Below are positions 7,228 to 14,039 of a stretch of DNA of 14,384 nucleotides, piece after piece. The DNA comes from Tardiphaga sp. (GTDB taxonomy: Bacteria; Pseudomonadota; Alphaproteobacteria; Rhizobiales; Xanthobacteraceae). Position numbers and translations under genes: made by a program. Location: positions 1-14,384 of the forward strand of contig JACMOT010000583.1 in NCBI GenBank assembly GCA_014377915.1, given 5' to 3'. The notes beneath the pieces were generated by a model. That model made no database searches. It was not told the origin of the DNA and saw nothing but the letters and a program-made list of their open reading frames with translations. Position 1 is the stretch's first letter; every line of letters starts with the position of its first letter.

Positions 7228-7668
7228 ATGACGAAGTCCATCGCAATCCTCAGCGGCCCGTCGCTCAACATTCTCGGCGAGCGTGAGCCCGAGATCTACG
7301 GCACCACCACGCTCGCCCAGATCGAAGCGATGTGCGCGACCAAGGCCGCCGAAGTCGGTACGAAAATCCTGTTCTTCCGGCAATCCAACCATGAAGGATT
7401 TCTGATCGACTGGATCCAGGAAGCGCGCGGCAAGGCCGGCGGCCTGATCATCAATCCGGCGGGATTCACCTCGACCTCGATCGCGATCCTCGACGCGCTG
7501 AAGACGTTCGACGGACCGATCATGGAAGTGCATCTCACCAACATCCACAAGCGCGAACATTTTCGCCAGCCCTCCTACGTGTCGCTCGCCGCCACCGGCG
7601 TGATCGCCGGGCTCGGGCCGAAGAGCTATACGGTTGCCGTGGAAGCGCTGGCGGGGTTGTTGAAGTAG
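7228..7668 (+). CDS. aroQ: Type II 3-dehydroquinate dehydratase homologue with altered active site
   Basis: The 146-residue product matches type II dehydroquinases (dodecameric AroQ, 3-dehydroquinate to 3-dehydroshikimate) over its whole length. The ATG at 7228 follows TGGAGA (7218-7223) closely. Conserved residues seen are Arg19 and the catalytic Tyr24 (GEREPEIYG), Asn76 (INPAGF), Asp89, His102 (EVHLTN), Arg109 and Arg113 (REHFR). Two usual residues are replaced. The Asn of GPNLN is Ser12 (GPSLN), a residue that helps hold the catalytic water. The active-site His of the THTS motif is Ser82 (TSTS). The Arg of the following VAIRDAL block is also Leu88. This suggests a paralogue with changed activity or substrate rather than the housekeeping shikimate enzyme. 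Its placement behind a binding protein in a GntR-linked locus points to catabolism (inference). Confidence 0.85.
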   Translation: MTKSIAILSGPSLNILGEREPEIYGTTTLAQIEAMCATKAAEVGTKILFFRQSNHEGFLIDWIQEARGKAGGLIINPAGFTSTSIAILDALKTFDGPIMEVHLTNIHKREHFRQPSYVSLAATGVIAGLGPKSYTVAVEALAGLLK

Positions 7669-7690
7669 TTTGCTGTTCTTGCTGGCATGA

Positions 7691-7711
7691 AGCGAAGCGT
7701 GCGGCTTCGCT
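7691..7711. terminator. Bidirectional hairpin between aroQ-like and tonB genes
   Basis: AGCGAAGC (7691-7698) pairs perfectly with GCTTCGCT (7704-7711) around a 5-base loop. It lies in the 62-base gap between the convergent ends of the aroQ-like gene (7668) and the tonB frame (7731). No clear U-run follows on either strand, so its strength as a terminator is uncertain. Confidence 0.5.
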
Positions 7712-7730
7712 CCCACCTGGCGGGAAGCCA

Positions 7731-8651
7731 CTATCGGTTGACGTAACGGATCCCCACCGAAAAGCTCATCGAGGATTGCGTCAATTCCGGCGGGAAGGCC
7801 GGCAGCGGCTGGGCGCGGCGGATCAGCGCCAGCGTGGCGGCGTCCAGTTCGGGGGTGCCGGACGATCCGCTGATGCGGCTGCCGAGCACCTGTCCATTGC
7901 GGCTGACGGTGAAGGTCAGCGTCGCCACGCCCTGCTTGCCGGTGGCGCTGGGCTCCTTGTAGCGCTGCAGATGCGCGTTCAGTCGGTCGCGATAGGACGG
8001 CAGCGCCGCCGCGGCCGCGGCGCCGGCGGCGGCCGACGAAGCCGCGCGGTCCCGCCGCTCGGCGCGCGGTGCTGCTGAGGTGCGCGGCGCCGGTGGCGTA
8101 TCGCTCGGTTGTTTCTTCACCTCGGTGGGCAGCGGCTTCGGCGCCAAAGGCGCGGGTGCCGGCACAGGCCGCGGTGGATCGGGAATGGTCTTCGCCGGTT
8201 CCGGCACGGGCGTCGGGCGGGGCGGCTCCGGCTCCGGGATGGGCGGCGTCGGCGGGCTCGGCTCGGCCTTCGGCTCGGGCGGTGCCTCGACCTCCGGTTT
8301 GTCGATGGCCGGCGTCGGCGGGATCATCTCCTGGGCCTGTGCAGCCGGCGGGGGCGGCGGCTGCGGCACCGGTTCGGGCGGCGGGGGGTCGGCGGGCGCT
8401 TCGGCCTGCTGCATCTCCGGTCCGGGCGCCACGTCCTGCTCCGAGTCCTCGGGGGCGGTGGTGGCCGGCGCCATGTCGGCCATGGTCGCCGGCATGGGGG
8501 TGCCGGGCGACTCCCGCTGGCGCTACCACAGCAGGCCGCCGGCGACCAGGCCGACATGGAGGGCCACGACGACGATCGCCGAGACAATCCAGCGCGAAGC
8601 GGTGCGTTCGGTCGGCGCATGCAGGACGAAAGTGTTGGGGGCGGCCTTCAT
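7731..8651 (-). pseudogene. tonB: tonB interrupted by an in-frame TAG after the membrane anchor
   Basis: TonB carries inner-membrane energy from ExbB/ExbD to outer-membrane receptors. The frame starts at the ATG at 8651, which overlaps the exbD stop (ATGA), a typical coupled start. It encodes 42 residues including the anchor helix (RWIVSAIVVVALHVGLVAGGLLW). Codon 43 (8525-8523) is TAG. The same frame then continues without further damage for 263 codons. These include a long Pro-rich spacer (PPPPEPVPQPPPPP, PEPEPPRPTPVPEP), an Ala-rich stretch and a normal TonB C-terminal domain (SYRDRLNAHLQRYK, GVATLTFTVSRNGQ, LDAATLALIRRAQPLP, FSVGIRY). Internal starts such as the ATG at 8495 would give a 254-residue protein without the anchor. 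The possibilities are a recent nonsense mutation, a base error (TGG to TAG is one change) or readthrough. The identification as tonB is firm; whether it is dead is not. Confidence 0.85.
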
Positions 8652-9091
8652 GGCGTCGCGGTTCGTCCGTCGAGCCCGACCAGCGCGACCTTGAGATAGC
8701 CGGCATTGCGCAGCAGGTTCATCACCTCCATCAGGTCGCCATAGCTGACGACCTTGTCGGCGCGCAGGAAGATGCGTTCGCCCTTGCTGCCCTTGGTCGC
8801 CGTATCCAGCGCCGCGTTCAGCGCGTCGCGGGCAACAACATCCTCGCCGACCGCGATCGACAGGTCCGGCTTCACGGTGAGAAACACCGGCCGGTCCGGT
8901 CGCGGTTGCGGCGCGACCGCGCTGGCCGGCAGATCGACGCCGAGATCGACGGTGGCCAGCGGTGCCGCCACCATGAAAATGATCAGGAGTACCAGCATCA
9001 CGTCAATGAACGGCGTGACGTTGATCTCGTGCTGCATTTCGAGGTCGTCATCCCCGGAGCCGCGCGGGCGTCCGCCCAGTCTCGAGCCCAT
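8648..9091 (-). CDS. exbD: ExbD, proton-channel subunit of the TonB system
   Basis: The 147-residue product has the ExbD/TolR layout. A short cytoplasmic N-terminus (DDDLEMQHEINVTPFID) is followed by one membrane helix (about residues 28-46) and a periplasmic domain with the pattern FLRADKVVSYGDLMEVMNLLRNAGYLKVALVG. Asp30 at the start of the helix corresponds to the essential proton-carrying Asp25 of E. coli ExbD. GGAG (9098-9101) stands 6 bases before the ATG. The gene begins 3 bases after the exbB stop and its own stop overlaps the tonB start (ATGA), so exbB, exbD and tonB are translationally coupled. Nothing in this gene looks damaged. Confidence 0.95.
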   Translation of the reverse strand: MGSRLGGRPRGSGDDDLEMQHEINVTPFIDVMLVLLIIFMVAAPLATVDLGVDLPASAVAPQPRPDRPVFLTVKPDLSIAVGEDVVARDALNAALDTATKGSKGERIFLRADKVVSYGDLMEVMNLLRNAGYLKVALVGLDGRTATP

Positions 9092-9094
9092 GGT

Positions 9095-9859
9095 CTACTC
9101 CGCCGCCCGGGCGATATGCATGCTGCGCCGGCCATGGTCGCGGCTGATCAGCAGCATCACCTGCGCCGAGGCGTCGCCGAGCAGCGCGCGGTAGCCGGTC
9201 ACGCCGCGCACCAGCTGATTATAGATCACCACCGCGGGAATCGCGGCGACGAGGCCGAGCGCGGTGGCGAGCAGGGCTTCGGCGATGCCGGGCGCGACGA
9301 CCGCGAGATTGGTAGTGTGCGCCTCGGAGATGCCGATGAAGGCATTCATGATGCCCCACACCGTGCCGAACAGTCCGACGAACGGCGCGGTGGCGCCGAT
9401 GGTCGCGACGACGCCGGTGCCGCGCGAAATCTTTCGCGACATCGCATGTTCGACACGCTCCAGCCGCAGCGCGATCCGCTCCTTGAAGCCGTCATCGAAC
9501 AACCCGTGCGACAGCGCGGTTTCGCGCACCGCGGAATGAATGAGCTGCGCCACCGCATCGCGCTGGCCTTCGCTGTCGCGCTCGACCTGCGCCAGCGTGG
9601 TGTCGCTTTCCAGCGTGGCAAGGCGGCGCTTGGCAATGCTGGTCTCGCGGCCAAGCTCCAGCGACTTGGCGAGCCACACGGTCCAGGTCACCAGCGAGGC
9701 GAAAGCGAGACCGATCATCACGGCTTTGACGATCACATCGGCGCCCATGAACATGCCCCACGGCGACAGATTGTGCGGCAGCAGCGCTTCGGTGCCCGCG
9801 GCGGAGGCGAGCCCGGGCCACAGCAGCGCGGCGACAAAAGGTATTTCTATATGTTTCAT
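9095..9859 (-). CDS. exbB: ExbB, MotA/TolQ/ExbB-type channel subunit
   Basis: The 254-residue product forms the pentameric inner-membrane scaffold around ExbD that powers TonB. It starts with a hydrophobic, signal-like segment (about residues 6-21, ending GLASA) and then has three membrane helices at about 42-63, 150-175 and 195-216. The family signature is clear: GTGVVATIGATAPFVGLFG and TVWGIMNAFIGISEA, then APGIAEALLATALGLVAAIPAVV. A long cytoplasmic loop (about 64-148) lies between the first two helices, as usual. The ATG at 9859 has only a weak upstream purine run, so the start is less certain than the identity. The gene lies 145 bases downstream of the receptor on the same strand and is followed at once by exbD. 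Confidence 0.93.
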   Translation of the reverse strand: MKHIEIPFVAALLWPGLASAAGTEALLPHNLSPWGMFMGADVIVKAVMIGLAFASLVTWTVWLAKSLELGRETSIAKRRLATLESDTTLAQVERDSEGQRDAVAQLIHSAVRETALSHGLFDDGFKERIALRLERVEHAMSRKISRGTGVVATIGATAPFVGLFGTVWGIMNAFIGISEAHTTNLAVVAPGIAEALLATALGLVAAIPAVVIYNQLVRGVTGYRALLGDASAQVMLLISRDHGRRSMHIARAAE

Positions 9860-9939
9860 AGGCGCGGCATTCCGTCGGTCGATGGTGGCATTGTGTGGAA
9901 GGATGATGGCAAGAATACCGCGCTTGGCCGTTGCTGTCG

Positions 9940-9983
9940 CCCCGGCATCTCACGCTGCATCGCAGAATGCAGCGTTTCCGGGG
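9940..9983. repeat. Compound hairpin between receptor and exbB genes
   Basis: An inner stem ACGCTGCAT (9952-9960) pairs perfectly with ATGCAGCGT (9967-9975) around a 6-base loop. An outer stem CCCCGG (9940-9945) pairs with CCGGGG (9978-9983). The structure sits in the 145-base gap inside an otherwise co-directional cluster. It resembles intergenic palindromic repeat units found in such genomes and could lower or stabilise transcript on either side. Only one copy was noticed in this window. Confidence 0.5.
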
Positions 9984-10004
9984 AGGGCATGGCGGCCATC
10001 GCGA

Positions 10005-12071
10005 TCAAAATCTCAGATTCGTGAACAGTCGGACGCCAAGGCCGGGCTGCAGCACGTCTGCTTTCTTGAACGAGATATGGTTGCGGATGCGCTCGTCGAG
10101 CAGATTGTCGCCACTGACGCCGAAGCTGATTTCGCGCGGGCCGCCGTCGGATTTGACGAAAGCATGCGTGTAGCTGAGTTCGGCCTTCAGCAGATTGTAG
10201 CCCGCGGTGGCGGTCTCGTTGATGGCGATGTCGTTCTGGGTGAAGGCATGCAGCAGCCCGAGCCGCGCATGCCATTCGGCGCTGCGCCACCACAGGGCGG
10301 CGCCGGCGCGCATCGGCGCGATGCGCGGCACGCCGCTGCCATCGGCGAAGGTGGCGCGTACCATGTCGAACTGGCCGTCGACGCCGAACATGCCGTCGCC
10401 AAGCGGGGTGATGTCGAGCTGTGCCGAGATTTCGCCGCCGCGAAAATTGGCGTCGCGCTGGGCGTAGGCGACCTGCAGCAGCGGTCCGGTGGCACCGCAG
10501 CTGGCAAACACGTCGGCGCAGAGATTGCCGGTGACCTGCTTGTAGATGAAGTCGAGATAGCGCGTGTAGTACAGGCTGGCCTCGAAGCGCAGCTGGCCGC
10601 GGGCGCGCTTCAAGCCGAGCTCGATCGATTCCGCGGTTTCGAGTTTGAGGTCGGGATTGCCGATCACGAAGGTACCCGACGCGCCGTCGGAGCCGCGGGA
10701 GTAGAGTTCGGGTGCGGCGGGGGCCCGCTGCGCCCGCTGCGCACTGAGCGACGCCACCATGTCCCAGGGCAGCGTCTTCAGCAGGCCGAGGCTGAAACTC
10801 TTCGGCGCGAAATCGCGGCTCGCCGCGGTCTCCGTGAACAGGTTCGGTGGCGGCAGCAGGCTGGCGGGAAAGCGCGGCGCCAGGCCGGACACCGAGAGCT
10901 GCTCGACCCGGCCGGCCGCCTGCCATTTCAGCGTCTCCGACAGCTGCAGCTGTTCGAACACGAAGCCGGCGACGGCATCGGTATTGGTCGGCGCCAGCAG
11001 GCCGCCGAGCGCGCCGGACGTGCCGAGCTGGCGGTTGCTGGCCTGCACGCCCCAGTTTCCGGTCAGCGCGCCCAGCGGCGTCGCCACCGCGGCGTGGTCG
11101 AGTTCGAAGCGGCCTTCGATCTCCTTGTTGCGGATCGTGTTCTGCACGCCGTCGATGCCGCCGGCGCCGATGCCAAGCTCGTCATGTTTGTAGTCGCTGG
11201 CGCCAAAACCGAAACGCACCGCGTCGATGCCTTCGGTGGGCGCGCGCCACTCGCCCTTGCTGGTGATCTTGGTCTGCTCCAGATCGATTCGCGTATTCTG
11301 CCGGGCGTCGTTGCTGCCGGGGATATGGTACAGGCTCGACAGATGCTGGATCGCGGTGCCGATATAGCCGCCATCGAAGATCCACGATCCGCCGACCGAC
11401 TGGCCGTCGGAACGCAGGCTGGTATTGGCCTGCACGCCACCCGGTATCCGATAGTCGCCGGCGCTCCTGCCGAACGCGTCGATGTGAAACGCGACATTGT
11501 TGCCGCTGGCGTCGAGGCTGGCGGCGCCTTCCAGGCCGCGGTCCACCGAGGCCGAGGCGCCCTTGATACGCGCGGCAAAATTTTCAGGGACGAGGTTTTC
11601 CGGAATCCGGTTGTTGCTGGCATTGACCACGCCGCCGATCGCCTGGTTGCCATAGCGCAGCGTCGCCGGTCCGCGGATCACCTCGATTTTGTCGGCGGAC
11701 AGCGGATCGACCGGCACCTGGTGGTCCTGGCTGAAATCCGACGCGTCATGGCTGCCGATGCCGTTCTCCTGGATGCGGACGCGATAATCGTCGAGGCCGC
11801 GGATGTTCGGTCGGCTGGCGCCGGGCGCGAAGGTCGAGGCGGCGATGCCCGGCTGCGTCGACAGCAGGTCGGCCAGCGAGGCCGCGGTGTGGCGCTGCAG
11901 CTCGGTGCCGCTGAGGCTGGTGGTCGACTGGAAGGCATCGCCCGCCTGGCGCTCGCCGGCCACAACGATTTCCGGCAGCACTTCCTGGGCGCCGGCCGTC
12001 CCGGCCGCTGCGATCGACAGCCAGCTCGCCCCGATCGCCGACACCATGCTGATTCCGGATTTTGAACGCAC
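10005..12071 (-). CDS. TonB-dependent outer-membrane receptor, ZnuD-like
   Basis: The 688-residue product is a complete TonB-dependent receptor. It has a signal peptide (to about AGTAGA, residue 28), a TonB box EIVVA (34-38), and a plug with RPNIRGLDDYRVRIQENG and then DKIEVIRGPATLRYGNQAIGGVVN. A 22-strand barrel follows, ending in the aromatic LRF. The plug segment DFSQDHQVPVDPLSAD and the downstream NNRIPE and GTFVIGNPDLKLET blocks resemble ZnuD-type zinc receptors, although a long His-rich loop is absent. GTG at 12071 is the start; AAGGAGG (12078-12084) precedes it by 6 bases. A Fur-type palindrome lies about 35-50 bases upstream, so metal-responsive repression is likely. The genes exbB, exbD and tonB follow. 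The ligand could be zinc, iron, haem or another metal complex; the family is certain. Confidence 0.92.
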   Translation of the reverse strand: MRSKSGISMVSAIGASWLSIAAAGTAGAQEVLPEIVVAGERQAGDAFQSTTSLSGTELQRHTAASLADLLSTQPGIAASTFAPGASRPNIRGLDDYRVRIQENGIGSHDASDFSQDHQVPVDPLSADKIEVIRGPATLRYGNQAIGGVVNASNNRIPENLVPENFAARIKGASASVDRGLEGAASLDASGNNVAFHIDAFGRSAGDYRIPGGVQANTSLRSDGQSVGGSWIFDGGYIGTAIQHLSSLYHIPGSNDARQNTRIDLEQTKITSKGEWRAPTEGIDAVRFGFGASDYKHDELGIGAGGIDGVQNTIRNKEIEGRFELDHAAVATPLGALTGNWGVQASNRQLGTSGALGGLLAPTNTDAVAGFVFEQLQLSETLKWQAAGRVEQLSVSGLAPRFPASLLPPPNLFTETAASRDFAPKSFSLGLLKTLPWDMVASLSAQRAQRAPAAPELYSRGSDGASGTFVIGNPDLKLETAESIELGLKRARGQLRFEASLYYTRYLDFIYKQVTGNLCADVFASCGATGPLLQVAYAQRDANFRGGEISAQLDITPLGDGMFGVDGQFDMVRATFADGSGVPRIAPMRAGAALWWRSAEWHARLGLLHAFTQNDIAINETATAGYNLLKAELSYTHAFVKSDGGPREISFGVSGDNLLDERIRNHISFKKADVLQPGLGVRLFTNLRF

Positions 12072-12094
12072 GTCGATCCTCCTTATTCACCTCA

Positions 12095-12112
12095 TGCAAA
12101 TGCAAGTGCGAA
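12095..12112. repeat. Three tandem TGCxAx hexamers upstream of the receptor
   Basis: TGCAAA, TGCAAG and TGCGAA follow each other without a gap; the third overlaps the left half of the Fur-type palindrome. Three imperfect hexamer direct repeats have been described as a binding mode of Bradyrhizobium japonicum Fur. The likeness is in arrangement; the exact published hexamer was not compared here. Confidence 0.45.
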
Positions 12113-12121
12113 TTATTAGCA
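12107..12121. promoter_or_regulatory. Fur-type palindrome before the TonB receptor
   Basis: TGCGAATTATTAGCA is a 15-base palindrome with one mismatched pair. It agrees with the classic Fur 7-1-7 consensus TGATAATNATTATCA at 10 of the 14 defined positions, including the whole AAT-N-ATT core. It lies 36-50 bases upstream of the receptor GTG and just downstream of a TTGACA hexamer. A bound Fur, Mur or related regulator would cover the promoter. It is unlike the usual alphaproteobacterial Zur site. Confidence 0.55.
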
Positions 12122-12150
12122 ATAAGGAATGGCCAGACGCGCCTTGTCAA
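12122..12150 (-). promoter_or_regulatory. Candidate sigma-70 promoter of the receptor cluster
   Basis: Read on the minus strand, TTGACA (12150-12145) is a perfect -35 element. With a 17- to 18-base spacer the -10 would be CCTTAT or CTTATT, a weak match. The Fur-type palindrome begins right after it. The -35 is persuasive; the -10 is not. Confidence 0.4.
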
Positions 12151-12249
12151 GCCGGACAACGCAAAACAGTCGATCGGGACCGTCGCTTGCTGCTAAAGCG
12201 CCGTGCCCATCGCCTTGCGCGGCTTGGCGATTCGAACTCCGGGACGCGG

Positions 12250-13812
12250 ATGATGACAGGCGACCCGATCACCCCAGAGCGCTGCGATCCACCGGCCGTC
12301 ACGATGCTGACGGGCGACGGAGCCGCGGTCGAATTGCCTGACGCCGACGCCGTGCAACAACGGGTCGCGCGCTGGACGGCGGACTTCCCCGATTTTGCCG
12401 CTCTGCTCGCCAGGCACCGCCATCCGGTGCTGGCGTTGCGGCGGTTCGGCGTGCTGTGCCGCCAATCGGGCGACGACCAGCGAGCCATCGAAGCCTTCAC
12501 CGCGGCGCTGTCGCTGGCGCCGGATGAAGTTTGGCTGTGGCGTGATCTCGCCGGCGCCTTTCAGGGCGCATCGGGTTTCGATCTGGCCACGTGCTGTGCG
12601 CGCCAGGCGCTGCGGATCGACCCGACCCATGCCGCGACCTGGCTGCAATATGCGGTGCTGGCGGGAAATCTCGACCATGATCCGCTGGCGGAAGACGCCT
12701 ATCGTCGCGCGCTGGCGCTCGATCCGGATCTCGCCGACGCGCATTTCGGGCTCGGCCTCCTGCAGATGAAAACGCTGCGCTTCGCGGCGGCGGTCGCCAG
12801 CCTGCGCCGCGTCGCCGCGTCCGGCGATGTCGACGCCGTCGTCTCGCTGTCGCTCGGCCATGCGCTGTACATGGCCGCGCAATTTTCCGAAAGCGCCGAG
12901 GCCTTCGCGCAGGCGGCGTCGGTGGCGCCGCTGTCCGGCCACAGCCTGCAGAAATACGCCCGCGCGAAAACCTTCGCCGCGATCATCACCGGCGACCTCG
13001 CGCAGGCGCTTGCCGACTATCCGGCCCTCGCTGGCGTGGAGGCCGAGCCGCTGCGCGACATCACCCGCGATGGCTTTGCGCTGCTCAGCGCCTATGGCTA
13101 CCGCGCCGCCGCGCTGGCGGTCGGGAAATTCCGCCTCGCCCACGATCCCGGCGATCCGGTCCAGCGGCACCTCAACGACGCGGTGGCCGGCCGCGCCATC
13201 GACGCCGTGCCGACGGACTATGTCGAAGCCTATTTCGACGGCTTCGCCGCCGGCTTCGACGAGCGGCTGGTCGGCGTGCTGGCCTATCGGGTGCCGCAGG
13301 ATCTCGCCGCGCTGGTCGGCCGCCATCGCCCGGCCGTTGCGCGGATGCTCGATCTCGGCTGTGGCACTGGCCTTGCCGGAGAATATCTCGCCGGCTTCGG
13401 CGCCGATCTGGTTGGCGTCGATCTGTCCGCGCAGATGCTGGCGCAGGCGGCCAGGCGCGGCAGCTACCGCGCGCTGGTCAAAAGCGAGGCGATCGAATTT
13501 CTCGCCGCGCATCCGGCGTCGTTCGATCTGGTGTTTGCCGCCGACGTGCTGATCTATTTCGGCCGGCTCGATGAGTTGATCGCCGCGGTGGCGCGGGCCA
13601 CATCACCGGATGGCCTGTTCGCCATCAGCATCGAACGGGCATTGATGGCGGATTTCGAGATCCTGCCCTCGGGGCGTTTTGCCCATCGCGAATCCTATCT
13701 GATGTCATTGACCGAAGCCGGCTTCGAGCTGGTCGAACGCGCGGACACCGCGCTACGGCTGGAGGCCGGCACGGCCGTCGCGGGGGTGTTGCTGGTGTTC
13801 CGCCGTAAGTAA
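12250..13812 (+). CDS. TPR-repeat protein fused to a SAM-dependent methyltransferase
   Basis: The 520-residue product joins two parts. Residues about 55-260 form tetratricopeptide repeats, seen for example in RAIEAFTAALSLAPDEVWLW and AYRRALALDPDLADAHFGLG. A family-typical linker DYVEAYFDGFAAGFDERL (323-340) precedes a class I methyltransferase domain. Motif I is LDLGCGTGLAGEYL (367-380), the ribose-binding acid is Asp391 in VGVDLS, and FDLVFAADVLIYFG (425-438) is the motif IV region. No signal peptide or membrane helix is seen, so it is probably cytoplasmic. The start is ATG at 12250 or the adjacent 12253; upstream in-frame ATGs lie within the receptor gene on the other strand and are rejected. 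The substrate is unknown. It is divergent from the TonB receptor, but that alone does not link their functions. Confidence 0.85.
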   Translation: MMTGDPITPERCDPPAVTMLTGDGAAVELPDADAVQQRVARWTADFPDFAALLARHRHPVLALRRFGVLCRQSGDDQRAIEAFTAALSLAPDEVWLWRDLAGAFQGASGFDLATCCARQALRIDPTHAATWLQYAVLAGNLDHDPLAEDAYRRALALDPDLADAHFGLGLLQMKTLRFAAAVASLRRVAASGDVDAVVSLSLGHALYMAAQFSESAEAFAQAASVAPLSGHSLQKYARAKTFAAIITGDLAQALADYPALAGVEAEPLRDITRDGFALLSAYGYRAAALAVGKFRLAHDPGDPVQRHLNDAVAGRAIDAVPTDYVEAYFDGFAAGFDERLVGVLAYRVPQDLAALVGRHRPAVARMLDLGCGTGLAGEYLAGFGADLVGVDLSAQMLAQAARRGSYRALVKSEAIEFLAAHPASFDLVFAADVLIYFGRLDELIAAVARATSPDGLFAISIERALMADFEILPSGRFAHRESYLMSLTEAGFELVERADTALRLEAGTAVAGVLLVFRRK

Positions 13813-14039
13813 GTGCCTGCGACGACAACGTGGTGGTCGGGGTGAAGGCGGGTAGCAAAAAGCCATCCGGAGGCCTCTGCCCGCTGTCCGTGCGTCGCTG
13901 AAAATATGTATAATTCATAAGCAAATGTCCGTCTTTGTATGCAATACGGCAAGACCGGGCCAGCCTGCGGATCACCTGCAAATTTCATATATTGTAGTAT
14001 CATCAATAGGTTGCTCCGCGTGTCGCCGCGCGGATCGTC
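13813..14039. other. AT-rich regulatory gap before the final gene
   Basis: The gap after the methyltransferase holds a hairpin, GCGGGTAG (13848-13855) with CTGCCCGC (13877-13884), a possible terminator without a U-run. A markedly AT-rich stretch (about 13900-14010) follows. In it lie the near-palindrome TATGTATAATTCATA (13905-13919) and an inverted repeat TATTG-N9-CAATA (13990-14008). Both lie upstream of a sigma-54 promoter and could be activator sites. No small gene is convincing here. Confidence 0.4.

Noticed and set aside
8200..8420. Repeated Pro-codon runs in tonB as a tandem DNA repeat or CRISPR-like array
   Set aside because: The units are irregular and explained by the Pro/Glu-rich spacer of TonB; there are no regular repeats with unique spacers.
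8080..8694. Gly-rich plus-strand frames opposite tonB
   Set aside because: The Gly repeats are the reverse complement of the Pro-rich TonB spacer, not a real glycine-rich protein.
6958..8706. 582-codon minus-strand frame overlapping tonB and crossing the aroQ-like gene
   Set aside because: It is out of frame with TonB, passes antisense through the aroQ-like gene and has no recognisable domain. It does not repair the tonB interruption, since both halves of tonB are in the same other frame.
8069..10024. 651-codon plus-strand frame across tonB, exbD and exbB
   Set aside because: It runs antisense through three well-recognised genes and shows no domain pattern of its own.
9540..12065. 841-codon open frame on the plus strand opposite the receptor gene
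   Set aside because: It is a shadow of the receptor in GC-rich DNA. The product is low-complexity in Arg, Gly and Ala, shows no family features, and the opposite strand has a complete receptor with signal peptide and C-terminal Phe.
12095..12121. Zur box or rhizobial Irr box (ICE) before the receptor
   Set aside because: The palindrome lacks the GTTAT...ATAAC core of alphaproteobacterial Zur sites and the TTTAGAA-N3-TTCTAAA form of Irr sites.
12193..13512. 439-codon minus-strand frame opposite the TPR-methyltransferase
   Set aside because: Antisense shadow; the plus strand carries clear TPR repeats and methyltransferase motifs.
13909..13914. Perfect TATAAT hexamer as a sigma-70 -10 element
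   Set aside because: No -35-like hexamer stands at a suitable distance, and the start it would give is about 180 bases before the gene. The sigma-54 site closer to the gene is a far better match.
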